Shown: piece after piece, positions 13,703-21,624 of the stretch | How positions within the stretch are numbered: the first letter of the stretch is position 1 | How the letters are laid out: every line of letters begins with the position of its first letter | Source of the DNA: an uncultured Actinomycetes bacterium | Lineage (GTDB): Bacteria; Actinomycetota; Actinomycetes; S36-B12 | Assembly: GCA_903960135.1 (NCBI GenBank) | Contig: CAJBZP010000123.1 | Span: 1 to 35,923 of the forward strand | Direction: 5' to 3' | Length of the DNA: 35,923 nt | Position numbers and translations under genes: made by a program | Notes under the pieces: model-generated | Database searches by the model: none | Told to the model about the DNA's origin: nothing | The model's input: the letters and a program-made list of their open reading frames with translations, nothing else

Positions 13703-14729
13703 TCAGTTCCGAAGGCACCACCGTGGTCGCGGTTGCGCGGGCCGCATCAGCGAGTCTGGCGAAGAGTGCCTCTGCTGCTAGTCGTCCGATCCGCCGCGGA
13801 TCTTGCGCAACTACCGTGACTCCTGGGTTAAGTACATCCGCAAGTTCAAAATCGTCATAACCAATTTGCGCAACGGATCGCTCGACACCCAAAGAGCGCA
13901 GCGCCCTCACCGCCCCCATGCTGATCAAGTTCTGGGCGGTGAAGAGCGCCGTCGGAGGTTGGGCGCTTTGCAATAGTGCGGTAACAATTACTTCGGCCTG
14001 CTCAACCGTGCGCACATCGCGAATCACGTAGTCCGAAGGCACTTGAACCTCGGCGGTCATCATCGCGTCGAGATAACCGTCATAGCGATCCTCAGCCGTG
14101 GGCAAAGCTGCCACACCACCGATGAAAGCTATTCGCCGATGACCTAATTCAAGTAGGTGCCGCACGGCACTTTCCGAGGCACCGCGGTTGTCCGTCACGA
14201 TGACGTCGCCATCGACACCTCGAGGTGCACGGTCGACGAATGCCATCGCCAGACCCGAGCGCATTTCATTCGCGAGGTATCCCTGCTCAAGGGCCGTTGG
14301 CGCGAGGATCAGCCCATCAACGCGCCTCGATGAAAGTGCCTCGACTATCTGCTGCTCTTGGCTGTGGTCTTCGTCCAAGCTCGCAGCGAACACCGCCACC
14401 CCGCGCTGCACGGCCACCTCTTCGACTCCTCGCAAAATTGCGGCAAAGAACGGGTTCGAGACATCTTCAAGGACGAGGCCGATGGTGGCCGTACGCTGCC
14501 CGGCCCGCCTCAGGTTGGCGGCGGTCAGGTTCGGGCGAAAATCTAGTTGGGTGGCCGCCCGCTCAACCTTGCGCACCAACTCCGAGGACACGCCGGGCTC
14601 CCGGTTGATGACCCGGGAGACCGTTTTCAGGCTGACCCCAGCCAGGGCCGCGACTTCGCGCATGGTGGACCGCGGCCGGTGGCCGGTAGGGCCATCGGGC
14701 GGTGGCTGGGGGCTAGATAACGTTGTCAT
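13665..14729 (-). CDS. LacI/GalR-family transcriptional regulator
   Basis: A 354-aa repressor. The helix-turn-helix and hinge lie near residues 22-70 (MREVAALAGVSLKTVSRVIN ... NLTAANLRR), followed by a periplasmic-binding-protein-like sensor domain (TIGLVLEDVSNPFFAAILRG, GLILAP, HRRIAFIGG, AQIGYDDFELAD). The gene is divergent from the sugar ABC operon, and two near-identical palindromes of LacI type lie between them. One covers its own start codon, which suggests autoregulation. The effector is probably the imported sugar or its phosphate. About 20 Pro/Ser-rich residues precede the HTH; a later in-frame ATG (residue 23) would cut into it, so the upstream start is preferred. Confidence 0.95.
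   Translation of the reverse strand: MTTLSSPQPPPDGPTGHRPRSTMREVAALAGVSLKTVSRVINREPGVSSELVRKVERAATQLDFRPNLTAANLRRAGQRTATIGLVLEDVSNPFFAAILRGVEEVAVQRGVAVFAASLDEDHSQEQQIVEALSSRRVDGLILAPTALEQGYLANEMRSGLAMAFVDRAPRGVDGDVIVTDNRGASESAVRHLLELGHRRIAFIGGVAALPTAEDRYDGYLDAMMTAEVQVPSDYVIRDVRTVEQAEVIVTALLQSAQPPTALFTAQNLISMGAVRALRSLGVERSVAQIGYDDFELADVLNPGVTVVAQDPRRIGRLAAEALFARLADAARATATTVVPSELIKRGSGEIPPPR
14716..14727. promoter_or_regulatory. LacI-type operator O1 (overlaps repressor start)
   Basis: GATAACGTTGTC is an 11-of-12 match to the perfect palindrome at 14793 and carries the central AACGTT typical of LacI-family sites. It touches the repressor's start codon (14727-14729) and lies about 32 bp upstream of the -35 box of the importer promoter. 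Confidence 0.7.
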
Positions 14730-14758
14730 TACGAATCCGGAGTATTGCAGATATCGCC

Positions 14759-14787
14759 TTGACAGTGAAGTGGTTGGGCACTAGAAA
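14759..14787 (+). promoter_or_regulatory. Housekeeping-type promoter of the sugar ABC operon
   Basis: A consensus -35 box TTGACA (14759-14764), a 17-bp spacer and TAGAAA (14782-14787) form a good sigma70/SigA-type promoter facing the importer genes. Transcription would start near 14794, giving a 5' leader of about 210 nt. Confidence 0.6.
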
Positions 14788-14792
14788 TATCA

Positions 14793-14804
14793 GACAACGT
14801 TGTC
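14793..14804. promoter_or_regulatory. LacI-type operator O2 at the predicted transcription start
   Basis: GACAACGTTGTC is a perfect 12-bp palindrome placed directly after the -10 box. A repressor bound here would block initiation. Its centre is 77 bp from that of O1, so the two sites flank the promoter and could support a repression loop. Confidence 0.75.
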
Positions 14805-14865
14805 ACCTAAGGCGGTGGCAACTTGATAAAAGACACCTGCTTGCGGCCCGGCTGCGAATTTTGCC

Positions 14866-14906
14866 GGTGCCTAACTTCGGTGAAGATGCCATAACGGTTA
14901 GGCACC
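14866..14906 (+). promoter_or_regulatory. Leader hairpin 1 of the sugar ABC operon
   Basis: GGTGCCTAAC (14866-14875) pairs perfectly with GTTAGGCACC (14897-14906) around a 21-nt loop in the predicted 5' leader. It could be an mRNA structure or a DNA site. No known riboswitch class is recognised. Confidence 0.4.
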
Positions 14907-14928
14907 AGTACGGTTCCAAGGTCTAGCG

Positions 14929-14946
14929 GTGGTCCCCTCGGACCAC
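14929..14946 (+). promoter_or_regulatory. Leader hairpin 2 of the sugar ABC operon
   Basis: GTGGTCC and GGACCAC form a perfect 7-bp stem around loop CCTC. TAAAAAAGGGA follows. The sequence after the hairpin is A-rich, not T-rich, so it is not a terminator for this strand. Confidence 0.4.
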
Positions 14947-15005
14947 TAAAAAAGGGACGTGACCAAGTGTTACATCCACCTCAATCCCCCTTCGAAGGGA
15001 AACAA

Positions 15006-16172
15006 ATGACTAACCGCATCACACGCGGACGTACGTTTGCGGCAATCGCTGCCGTGGGCGCACTTTCGGTGACCTTGGCGGCCTGCAGTTCGGGCACCAC
15101 GGCCACCACTGAATCCGCAGCACCAGCAGCCTCCGAAGCAGCGGCACCTGCCGCATCGGAAGCCGCACCCGTAGCAGCCACAGTCGCTGTCTCGCTCATC
15201 ACCAAGGACTCAACCAACCCGTTCTTCGTCGCCATGCAAGAAGGCGCCAAGGCCGCGGCTGCAGCAGCCGGTGTTGACCTGACCGTCGGTTCAGGCAAGG
15301 AAGAGGGCGACGATGCGGGCCAGATCGCCCTCATTGAGAACGCCATCGCCCAAGGCCAAGCCGGTATCCTGATCACCCCGATGTCGGTAAACGTCAACGA
15401 AGCCATCAAGAAGGCTCGCGACGCCGGCCTCTATGTGATTGCTCTTGACACCCCAACCGATCCACCGGACGTCGTTGACATCACTTTCGCAACGGACAAC
15501 TGCCTCGCTGGTGAGGCAATTGGCCAGTGGACCGCAGGCAAGCTCAATGGCGCAAAGGCCATCATTGCTCGCCTCGTGATCTTCAACGATCGCATGGTGT
15601 CGGTTGACTACTGCCGCGACAATGGCTTCCTAAAGGGCCTTGGCGTCGACATCGTTGACCCGACGATCATGGGTGACGAGCCCACCTCGGGCAAGTACAC
15701 CACCGGTGCCGGTGGCGAGTACGAAATCGTCTGCCTCGAAGCAACGGGCGCCAATGAAGAAGGCGGCCGCAAGGGCATGGAGACCTGCCTGTCGAAGAAC
15801 CCAGACATCAACGTCGTCTACACGATCAACGAGCCAACAGCATTCGGTGCCGATGCGGCACTTAAGGCAGCTGGCAAGACGGTCGGCAAGGATGTCTTCG
15901 TTGTCTCGGTTGACGGTGGTCTCGCAGGTGTTGAGGCTGTCAAGGCCGGCAGCATCCAGGCCACCTCGCAGCAGTACCCGCTGCGGATGGCTTCCCTTGG
16001 TGTCGAAGCCATTAAGGCAATTGCCGATGGTGGGGCTCCCCCGGCGAACACGTCAGCAAATGGCGAGTTCTTCGACACCGGTGTGACCCTTTGCACCGAA
16101 GATCCTCAGGACACCGTTACCGCGGCTCCTCAGGAGAACGCGCAGTACTGCATCGACAACGCCTGGGGCTAA
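15006..16172 (+). CDS. frcB: Sugar ABC transporter substrate-binding lipoprotein (FrcB/RbsB-like)
   Basis: A 388-aa protein starting at the ATG at 15006, with GAAGGGA five bases upstream. A GTG at 14967 would add 13 residues ahead of the signal. The lipoprotein signal ends in LAAC (Cys27), followed by an Ala/Ser/Glu/Pro linker to about residue 58. A Peripla_BP_4 domain follows (SLITKDSTNPFFVAMQEGAK; GILITP; FATDNCLAGEAIGQW; INEPTAFGADAALKAAG). The FATDN segment, and a partner ATPase with only one nucleotide-binding domain, favour the fructose-type Frc family over ribose RbsB, but the sugar is not proven. Expected location is the outer face of the membrane. First gene of the LacI-controlled operon. 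Confidence 0.92.
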   Translation: MTNRITRGRTFAAIAAVGALSVTLAACSSGTTATTESAAPAASEAAAPAASEAAPVAATVAVSLITKDSTNPFFVAMQEGAKAAAAAAGVDLTVGSGKEEGDDAGQIALIENAIAQGQAGILITPMSVNVNEAIKKARDAGLYVIALDTPTDPPDVVDITFATDNCLAGEAIGQWTAGKLNGAKAIIARLVIFNDRMVSVDYCRDNGFLKGLGVDIVDPTIMGDEPTSGKYTTGAGGEYEIVCLEATGANEEGGRKGMETCLSKNPDINVVYTINEPTAFGADAALKAAGKTVGKDVFVVSVDGGLAGVEAVKAGSIQATSQQYPLRMASLGVEAIKAIADGGAPPANTSANGEFFDTGVTLCTEDPQDTVTAAPQENAQYCIDNAWG

Positions 16173-16208
16173 ACCCCCTTGTCCGTGCAAGCGGATAAGC
16201 GTTGACGC

Positions 16209-16240
16209 GGGGGGCAGCAATCTTCGGATTGCTGCCCCCC
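16209..16240 (+). terminator. Strong intercistronic hairpin between binding protein and permease
   Basis: GGGGGGCAGCAATC (16209-16222), loop TTCG, and the exact complement (16227-16240) give a 14-bp perfect stem with a very stable tetraloop; one more C-G pair closes it. No T-run follows. It probably protects the binding-protein mRNA from 3' decay, or partly attenuates readthrough to the permease and ATPase. Confidence 0.8.
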
Positions 16241-16336
16241 GTTACGCAACTTGCAGATAATCTCTTGCCAAGACCAGATCCCCTGAACAAAGCCTGACGC
16301 TGAGCACCGTCCGGCAGCTACGTTGGAGGCCCCACG

Positions 16337-17386
16337 TTGAGTGATCCAGCAGGCGGCACTATTGACCTAGCCGAGGAGTTCCTCGGCCGCCGCACCCCCA
16401 TGCAACGCATTCAGGTCACGCTGCACCGCTACCCATACCTAAGCCCGCTGATCGTGCTTATCGTCGCCCTCGTAATTTTCGCACTGATCAATCCCAAGTT
16501 CATTCTGCCGGGCAACTTGTCCTTCATCACCCAACAGACCGTTGTCATCGGCACCTTGGCCATTGCTCAAACCCTGATCATCTTGACCGCGGGAATCGAC
16601 CTATCTATCGGAGCCATCATGGTCTTCGGTCAGATGGTGATGGCTAACCTCGCGCTGACTGCCGCATCCAACGCCACCAACTTCGGGCTCCCCCCGTGGC
16701 TTGCGATCACGATAGGTATTTGTGCTTCTATTTTGGCGGGGGCGATCAATGGCTTCTTAATTGTGAAATTAAGTCTGCCGCCATTCATTGTCACCTTGGG
16801 CACCTTGAGTGTGTTCACCGCATTAACGCTCATCTTGTTCAAGGCCCGCACCATCCAGGGGCCCGAAATGCCAGATCTGCTAAAGGTCATGGGGGTCGCG
16901 ATCAAGATCGGGTCCTTCCAACTCATGGTCGGCGTGATTGTGATGCTCGTGCTGTTCGCGGTGTTCACGTACGTGTTGCGCATGACTTCTTGGGGCACGC
17001 ACATCTATGCGGTTGGTGATGACCCCCAAGCCGCCGAACTCTCCGGCATCTCGACCAAGCGGGTGCTTTTCAGCGTCTACGTTGTTGCCGGCTTCATCAC
17101 CGGTATCGGCGCTTGGATCTATATCGGACGCACCGGTGCGGCCAGCCCAAATGCCGACCCCAGCATCAACCTCGACACCATCACCGCCGTCGTAATCGGC
17201 GGCACCTCGCTATTTGGTGGCCGCGGCACCCTAATCGGCTCACTGCTCGGTGCCTTCATCGTCGTCGTCGTTGAAAACGGTTTGGCCCTAGCCGGCCTTG
17301 ACCAGGCATACCGCGTCCTGGCAATCGGCATCCTTGTCATTGCCGCAGTCGCCCTTGATCAATGGATTCGAAAGGTGCGCGCATGA
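16337..17386 (+). CDS. frcC: Sugar ABC transporter permease (FrcC/RbsC-like)
   Basis: A 349-aa protein. The start is a TTG at 16337 with GGAGG seven bases upstream, which decides the start. About ten hydrophobic helices begin near residue 37. The conserved permease motifs of the BPD_transp_2 family are present: LTAGIDLSIGAIM, GAINGFLIVKLSLPPFIVTLGT, and the coupling-helix region GDDPQAAELSGIS followed by VIGGTSLFGGRG. It forms the channel of the importer with the lipoprotein and ATPase beside it. It sits 164 bp after the lipoprotein gene, behind the strong hairpin, and overlaps the ATPase gene by 4 nt. Confidence 0.94.
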   Translation: MSDPAGGTIDLAEEFLGRRTPMQRIQVTLHRYPYLSPLIVLIVALVIFALINPKFILPGNLSFITQQTVVIGTLAIAQTLIILTAGIDLSIGAIMVFGQMVMANLALTAASNATNFGLPPWLAITIGICASILAGAINGFLIVKLSLPPFIVTLGTLSVFTALTLILFKARTIQGPEMPDLLKVMGVAIKIGSFQLMVGVIVMLVLFAVFTYVLRMTSWGTHIYAVGDDPQAAELSGISTKRVLFSVYVVAGFITGIGAWIYIGRTGAASPNADPSINLDTITAVVIGGTSLFGGRGTLIGSLLGAFIVVVVENGLALAGLDQAYRVLAIGILVIAAVALDQWIRKVRA

Positions 17387-18201
17387 GCACTCAAGCCCTG
17401 GCCCTTGAACCACTGCTTACTTGCCGCGGACTGGTTAAGTCATTCGGTCGCGTCATCGGCCTCAATGGAGCCGACCTAGATCTTTATCCTGGCGAGGTGC
17501 TGGCGGTGGTCGGCGACAACGGTGCCGGCAAGAGCACGTTGATCAAGTGCGTAGCTGGGGCTTTGATTCCAGACACCGGTGACATCACGCTAAATGGTGA
17601 GCGACGCGAGTTCAAGCGCACCCAAGACGCCCGCCTCCAGGGGATCGAGACCGTCTTCCAGACCCTCGCGGTTTCACCGGCACTTGATATCGCCAGCAAT
17701 TTGTATCTCGGCCGCGAACTGCGTAAGCCCGGGGTAATCGGAAAAGTATTTCGCATGCTCGACAAGAAGCGCATGCGCACCGAAGCCAGCCAGCATCTTC
17801 AAGATCTCGGCATCGGCACCGTCCAGAGCATCACCCAAACCGTGGAGACGTTATCCGGCGGGCAGCGCCAGGCGGTCGCTGTCGCCCGCGCGGCCGTCTT
17901 CGGCAGCAAGCTGATAATTCTCGATGAGCCCACCGCAGCTCTCGGGGTTCGCGAATCTGCCCGCGTACTGCAATTGATCAAGGACCTCCGCGATCGCGGC
18001 ATGCCCGTCGTCTTGATCAGTCACAACATGCCTCAGGTTTTCGAGGTTGCCGACCGCATCCACGTGCAACGCCTCGGACGACGCGCCGCCGTTGTCACTC
18101 CGCAAACTCACACCATGAACGATGTGGTGGCGATCATGACCGGTGCAATGACAGTGGACGAAAAAGATCAGGCCCTCGGCCCGGTGCGGTCAGCCAACTA
18201 A
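17383..18201 (+). CDS. frcA: Sugar ABC transporter ATPase, single domain (FrcA-like)
   Basis: A 272-aa protein starting at the ATG at 17383, which overlaps the permease stop (ATGA). An upstream in-frame codon at 17362 would extend into the permease gene. Walker A is GDNGAGKST, the signature motif LSGGQRQ, Walker B LIILDEPTA, and the H-loop SHN. Ribose-type RbsA proteins have two such domains and about 500 residues; this one has a single domain, like FrcA of the fructose importers. It powers the permease as a homodimer. The 3' end overlaps the convergent dehydrogenase gene by 12 bp. Confidence 0.93.
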   Translation: MSTQALALEPLLTCRGLVKSFGRVIGLNGADLDLYPGEVLAVVGDNGAGKSTLIKCVAGALIPDTGDITLNGERREFKRTQDARLQGIETVFQTLAVSPALDIASNLYLGRELRKPGVIGKVFRMLDKKRMRTEASQHLQDLGIGTVQSITQTVETLSGGQRQAVAVARAAVFGSKLIILDEPTAALGVRESARVLQLIKDLRDRGMPVVLISHNMPQVFEVADRIHVQRLGRRAAVVTPQTHTMNDVVAIMTGAMTVDEKDQALGPVRSAN

Positions 18202-19188
18202 CTGCACGGCGGCGCTGCAGCCGCTGCTCAAGGAAACTTGCACCGCCTCAACGGCCGCTAGGGAGCGCACCCCATCCCAGCCGGTGACTAGCGGAGTTGC
18301 ACCCTCATGCACCGCTCGGTCAAATGCGCGCACCGTGGTGACATAAAGATCATCGCGCGGACCGACTTCGATGTCAGTAACCTGATGGTCCCTGAAGAGT
18401 TGGACCTCACCGATCGGGTCACCCGTCATGCACCCGCTGGAACGAATTGCCCCTTGCGTACCAAGGATTTCCAGCCATGTTGGCAGGTGGTAGTTATCGT
18501 ACGAATCATGGGTTTGGACGATGACTTCGTCGGTCCAGTTCACCACTGTCATAAGTGACTGAGCGACGACCGCACCAGTGCGTTCGGCCGCATAAACCCG
18601 AAGTGCTTGGCCGCCGATCAAGGCGCGAACCGCGGCCATGTCGTGGACGAATACGTCGTAGGCCACGCCGCCGCCGATTGGGTCATCAACACGCCAGCCC
18701 TGCAGATGCTGGGGCAGGCCCACCGAGTGATTAACGTGGATGGCGCGTACCTGCCCGATGGCTCCATCGGCCACTAAAGTCCTCATGATCCGATGGGTTG
18801 GTGAGGCAGGCAGGTGATGATTCGTGGCCATCACTACACCTGCTCGCTCGCACGCCTCCACCATCGCTCTCGCGTCGGCCACCGTTAACGCTAAGGGCTT
18901 TTCGGCAAGTACATGTTTACCGGCCGCAGCGGCGGCCACCACCTGGTCATGGTGCTTTTCATTCGTTGAGCTCACGTACACCGCGTCGACGTCTGCACGA
19001 TTGAGTAACTCGTCAACACTGGTAGTCCAAGAATTGATTTCGTGGGTCGCCGCGTACGCAGCAGCCCAATCCCGCGAACCAGATTGCACGGCGGTGATGG
19101 TGTCGCCCACCTCATTGATGGCGGGGATCAAGCGGGTCGCGGCAATATCACTGGCACCGATAAGTGCCCAACGCAGGGGTGGTGTCAT
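18190..19188 (-). CDS. Gfo/Idh/MocA-family NAD(P)-dependent oxidoreductase
   Basis: 332 aa from the ATG at 19186-19188. A GTG nine codons upstream (19213-19215) is possible, but neither start has a clear ribosome-binding site. The Rossmann start reads RWALIGASDIAATRLIPA, the family motif is AEKPLALT, and a C-terminal sheet domain contains the catalytic-region segment GGGVAYDVFVHDM. Such enzymes oxidise a sugar or inositol hydroxyl using NAD(P). The exact substrate cannot be read from sequence; location beside a sugar importer suggests a carbohydrate. It converges with the importer ATPase and is divergent from the alcohol dehydrogenase. Confidence 0.9.
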   Translation of the reverse strand: MTPPLRWALIGASDIAATRLIPAINEVGDTITAVQSGSRDWAAAYAATHEINSWTTSVDELLNRADVDAVYVSSTNEKHHDQVVAAAAAGKHVLAEKPLALTVADARAMVEACERAGVVMATNHHLPASPTHRIMRTLVADGAIGQVRAIHVNHSVGLPQHLQGWRVDDPIGGGVAYDVFVHDMAAVRALIGGQALRVYAAERTGAVVAQSLMTVVNWTDEVIVQTHDSYDNYHLPTWLEILGTQGAIRSSGCMTGDPIGEVQLFRDHQVTDIEVGPRDDLYVTTVRAFDRAVHEGATPLVTGWDGVRSLAAVEAVQVSLSSGCSAAVQLVG

Positions 19189-19229
19189 ACGAACATTCTG
19201 GCACGGAACAATCACTGTGACAGCACAAC

Positions 19230-19249
19230 GAGTGCATTATCGAGCACTC
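19230..19249. promoter_or_regulatory. Inverted repeat between divergent dehydrogenase genes
   Basis: GAGTGC (19230-19235) and GCACTC (19244-19249) form a perfect 6+6 inverted repeat with an 8-bp AT-rich spacer, in the short divergent intergenic region. It is a candidate operator only; six-base arms can occur by chance. Confidence 0.25.
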
Positions 19250-19275
19250 TATGAAATCCCCAGCGGAGGTCACCA

Positions 19276-20322
19276 ATGGATGTCATCGCATATGCCACTT
19301 CGGCACCTAAGGCCCCGCTGGAGCCATTCGTGTTTAGTCAACGCGAAGTCGGCCCGCACGACATTTTGATCGACATCAAATTCGCCGGTATCTGCCACTC
19401 CGATATCCATCAAGCCCGCGAGGACTGGGGATCGGCCATTTTCCCGATGGTGCCCGGGCATGAAATCGCAGGTGTGGTGAGCGCGGTCGGCAGCGCAGTG
19501 ACGAAGTTCAAGGTTGGCGATCACGCCGGGGTCGGCTGCTTCGTTGATACCTGTCGCGTTTGCGCGAATTGCCTGGCTGGGTTGGAGCAGTACTGCCTAG
19601 GTCACATGGTGTTGACCTATAACGGTGTTGAGGCTGACATGCAGACACCCACCTATGGCGGCTACTCCACCCACATCGTCATCGATGAGGGCTACGCCCT
19701 GACCATCCCGCCAGGCTTGCCCCTTGACATCGCCGCTCCCCTCCTTTGCGCGGGAATCACCTTGTATTCACCACTTCGCTATTGGCAGGCCGGGCCCGGC
19801 ACCCGGGTAGGCATCATGGGGCTGGGTGGCCTCGGGCACATGGGGGTGAAGATCGCACATGCAATGGGCGCTGAAGTCACGTTGATTAGTCACTCGCCGG
19901 GCAAGGAGGAAGACGCTAGGCGCCTTGGAGCAGACAATTTCATCCTGTCGAGCGACACAAAAGCGATGAAGGCCGCCCGCAATTCCCTCGATTTGGTTAT
20001 CAATACCGTTTCGGCAGATATCGAGCTCGACCACTACCTCGCCCTGATCAAGTTGCAGGGCACCATGTGTGTTGTCGGGCTCCCGGAGAAGCCCCTGTCG
20101 ATCGGCGCCTTCGCCCTCACGGGCCAACGTAGATCCATTGCCGGTTCAAATATCGGCGGTATCGCCGAAAATCAGGAGATGCTTAACTTCTGCGCCGAAC
20201 ACGGTTTCGGCAGCGATATCGAGGTTATTGCGGTGCAACAGGTTAACGAGGCCTGGGAGCGAGTACTAAAGAGTGATGTGCGCTACCGGTTCGTGATCGA
20301 TACCGAGTCACTCAACGCTTGA
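19276..20322 (+). CDS. Zinc-dependent alcohol dehydrogenase, cinnamyl-alcohol-dehydrogenase/YahK type
   Basis: A 348-aa medium-chain dehydrogenase. GGAGG lies six bases before the ATG. Catalytic zinc ligands are Cys40 (GICHSDIH) and His62 with Glu63 (PGHEIAG). The structural zinc site is Cys93, Cys96, Cys99 and Cys107. The cofactor-binding motif GLGGLGHMG is in the second half. The family reduces aldehydes to alcohols, usually with NADPH. All expected metal and cofactor residues are present, so it should be active. It converges with the DDAH-type gene, overlapping by 11 bp. The neighbouring decarboxylase would produce an aldehyde, so a link is possible but not shown. Confidence 0.94.
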   Translation: MDVIAYATSAPKAPLEPFVFSQREVGPHDILIDIKFAGICHSDIHQAREDWGSAIFPMVPGHEIAGVVSAVGSAVTKFKVGDHAGVGCFVDTCRVCANCLAGLEQYCLGHMVLTYNGVEADMQTPTYGGYSTHIVIDEGYALTIPPGLPLDIAAPLLCAGITLYSPLRYWQAGPGTRVGIMGLGGLGHMGVKIAHAMGAEVTLISHSPGKEEDARRLGADNFILSSDTKAMKAARNSLDLVINTVSADIELDHYLALIKLQGTMCVVGLPEKPLSIGAFALTGQRRSIAGSNIGGIAENQEMLNFCAEHGFGSDIEVIAVQQVNEAWERVLKSDVRYRFVIDTESLNA

Positions 20323-21157
20323 TGGGCCGGGTCAGGCAGGTTGGCCCGCCCTCACCCTTGTTTATTTCACTTGCTTCATACAGATGCACTTCGACCCCGC
20401 GCCGCCGCAGCAGCTCGGCGGTGGCGTCATTTCCGGTAGTCATCACGACGACACCCGGTGCAATCGCCAACACATTGCATCCAAGTGTTGCGTAATCCGC
20501 CTCGGGCAGGCTGAGAATCTCAATACCGCGTTGCTGCAGGGCCTGCATCAAGGCCACCGGCGCCAGCCGCTCATAGACAAGTACCAGATCTTGCCTTATC
20601 GCCGAAATGACCGACATCAGATGTAGGCAGAACTCCGGGCCTAGGTCATGGGGGAGATCGAACACTTCAACCCCGACCCCATCAGCCGCCAGCATCGGCC
20701 GAAGTTGGTCAATCCCGGCCGCATTAGTGCGATACGAACGTCCCATTGCTAACGTATTTTCATCAAGCCAGTACATGTCACCACCATCAGCGGTGGCAGC
20801 ACCGGTGAGCTTGCCGACCACGGGCACCCCTAGGGCGTGCAGATCGGCGGTCATGAGCGGGGGCTCACCGGCGCGCACCGCTTTTGCTCCGCGGAGCTCG
20901 ATTACCCCCGAGGGAATAACGAATGCTGGGTCATAGGCGAAAATGGCATCGGGCATATCGTCAACCGGTGCCAGCTCCGCAACTTCGCACCCAAGTTTGC
21001 GCAGCAGGGCGACGAAATCTCGATGCTGTTGCAGGAGCAGCTCGCCGTCGATCGGCTGCTCCCAATGCGCCACCGCATAGTCACCGCGCAGCGAAGGTGC
21101 TCGAACCGCCACGCGGGTGAGCGGCGCCACCATCGAACGCACCCCGTAATCGCTCAT
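20312..21157 (-). CDS. DDAH-type amidinohydrolase (dimethylargininase/arginine-hydrolase family)
   Basis: A 281-aa protein of the guanidino-modifying (pentein) fold. The catalytic triad elements are visible: Asp124 in DGGDMYWL, His179 in EFCLHLMSV, and nucleophile Cys274 in GPTCLTRP near the C-terminus. The substrate-acid segment FAYDPAFV matches the FxxD motif of the family. Length and layout match DDAH, which converts methylated arginine to citrulline, but close relatives act on other guanidino compounds or on arginine. Its ATG overlaps the stop of the CrtO-like gene (ATGA, 21154-21157), so it is the last gene of a coupled three-gene operon. Confidence 0.88.
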   Translation of the reverse strand: MSDYGVRSMVAPLTRVAVRAPSLRGDYAVAHWEQPIDGELLLQQHRDFVALLRKLGCEVAELAPVDDMPDAIFAYDPAFVIPSGVIELRGAKAVRAGEPPLMTADLHALGVPVVGKLTGAATADGGDMYWLDENTLAMGRSYRTNAAGIDQLRPMLAADGVGVEVFDLPHDLGPEFCLHLMSVISAIRQDLVLVYERLAPVALMQALQQRGIEILSLPEADYATLGCNVLAIAPGVVVMTTGNDATAELLRRRGVEVHLYEASEINKGEGGPTCLTRPIKR

Positions 21158-21624
21158 GCCCTCCTACTTTCCAAGATTCCGGTAAGCCGCAGCCGATTGT
21201 GCCGCAAGATTGCGATATAGATGGCGTTACCTGAGATGACAATAAGAGCAAATGCCAAGGTGAGCCACCATGGGTTGAAGAAGATGAGCGGTAGCCAGAC
21301 CAACAGGGTTAGCCAGTGCACCCACTCGGCCCTGCGCACCTCAACGAGGTAGGCACCCAGATCCTCAATCGTCAAGCCAGGCAGTGTCTTCTTGCTTTGC
21401 CCACCGAATACCGAGCCGAGCTCTGGCAAAGTTCGAGCCAATCTCGTGACTCCGATCCTGCGATACCTCGTTCGCGTATCGAATCGATTGAATCTCAGCG
21501 GGCCGACATCTCGTTGCAGCCAGGTGTTCGGCCAGCGCGGGGCAACGGCCCCGATCATGATCGCAAGTGCAATCACCACCACGGCGGAGGCGGCGATATG
21601 CAACAACAGATCATTGACACTCAC
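21154..21624 (-). CDS. Small membrane protein resembling CrtO-type glycosyl-carotenoid acyltransferases
   Basis: A 156-aa protein from the GTG at 21622-21624, which overlaps the TGA of the decarboxylase gene (GTGA). Longer readings of this frame run into that gene and are not real. A helix spans residues about 9-28, and two more lie in the C-terminal half. The sequence LPELGSVFGGQSKKTLPG, then RRAEWVHWLTLL, FFNPWW, and the ending AILRHNRLRL follow the pattern of the CrtO acyltransferase family: GG-KK, R-E-HW, NP, and a final N-R-RL. CrtO acylates glucosyl-diaponeurosporenoate in staphyloxanthin synthesis. No carotenoid gene is nearby, so the acceptor here is unknown. The family call is moderate. 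Confidence 0.65.
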   Translation of the reverse strand: MSVNDLLLHIAASAVVVIALAIMIGAVAPRWPNTWLQRDVGPLRFNRFDTRTRYRRIGVTRLARTLPELGSVFGGQSKKTLPGLTIEDLGAYLVEVRRAEWVHWLTLLVWLPLIFFNPWWLTLAFALIVISGNAIYIAILRHNRLRLTGILESRRA

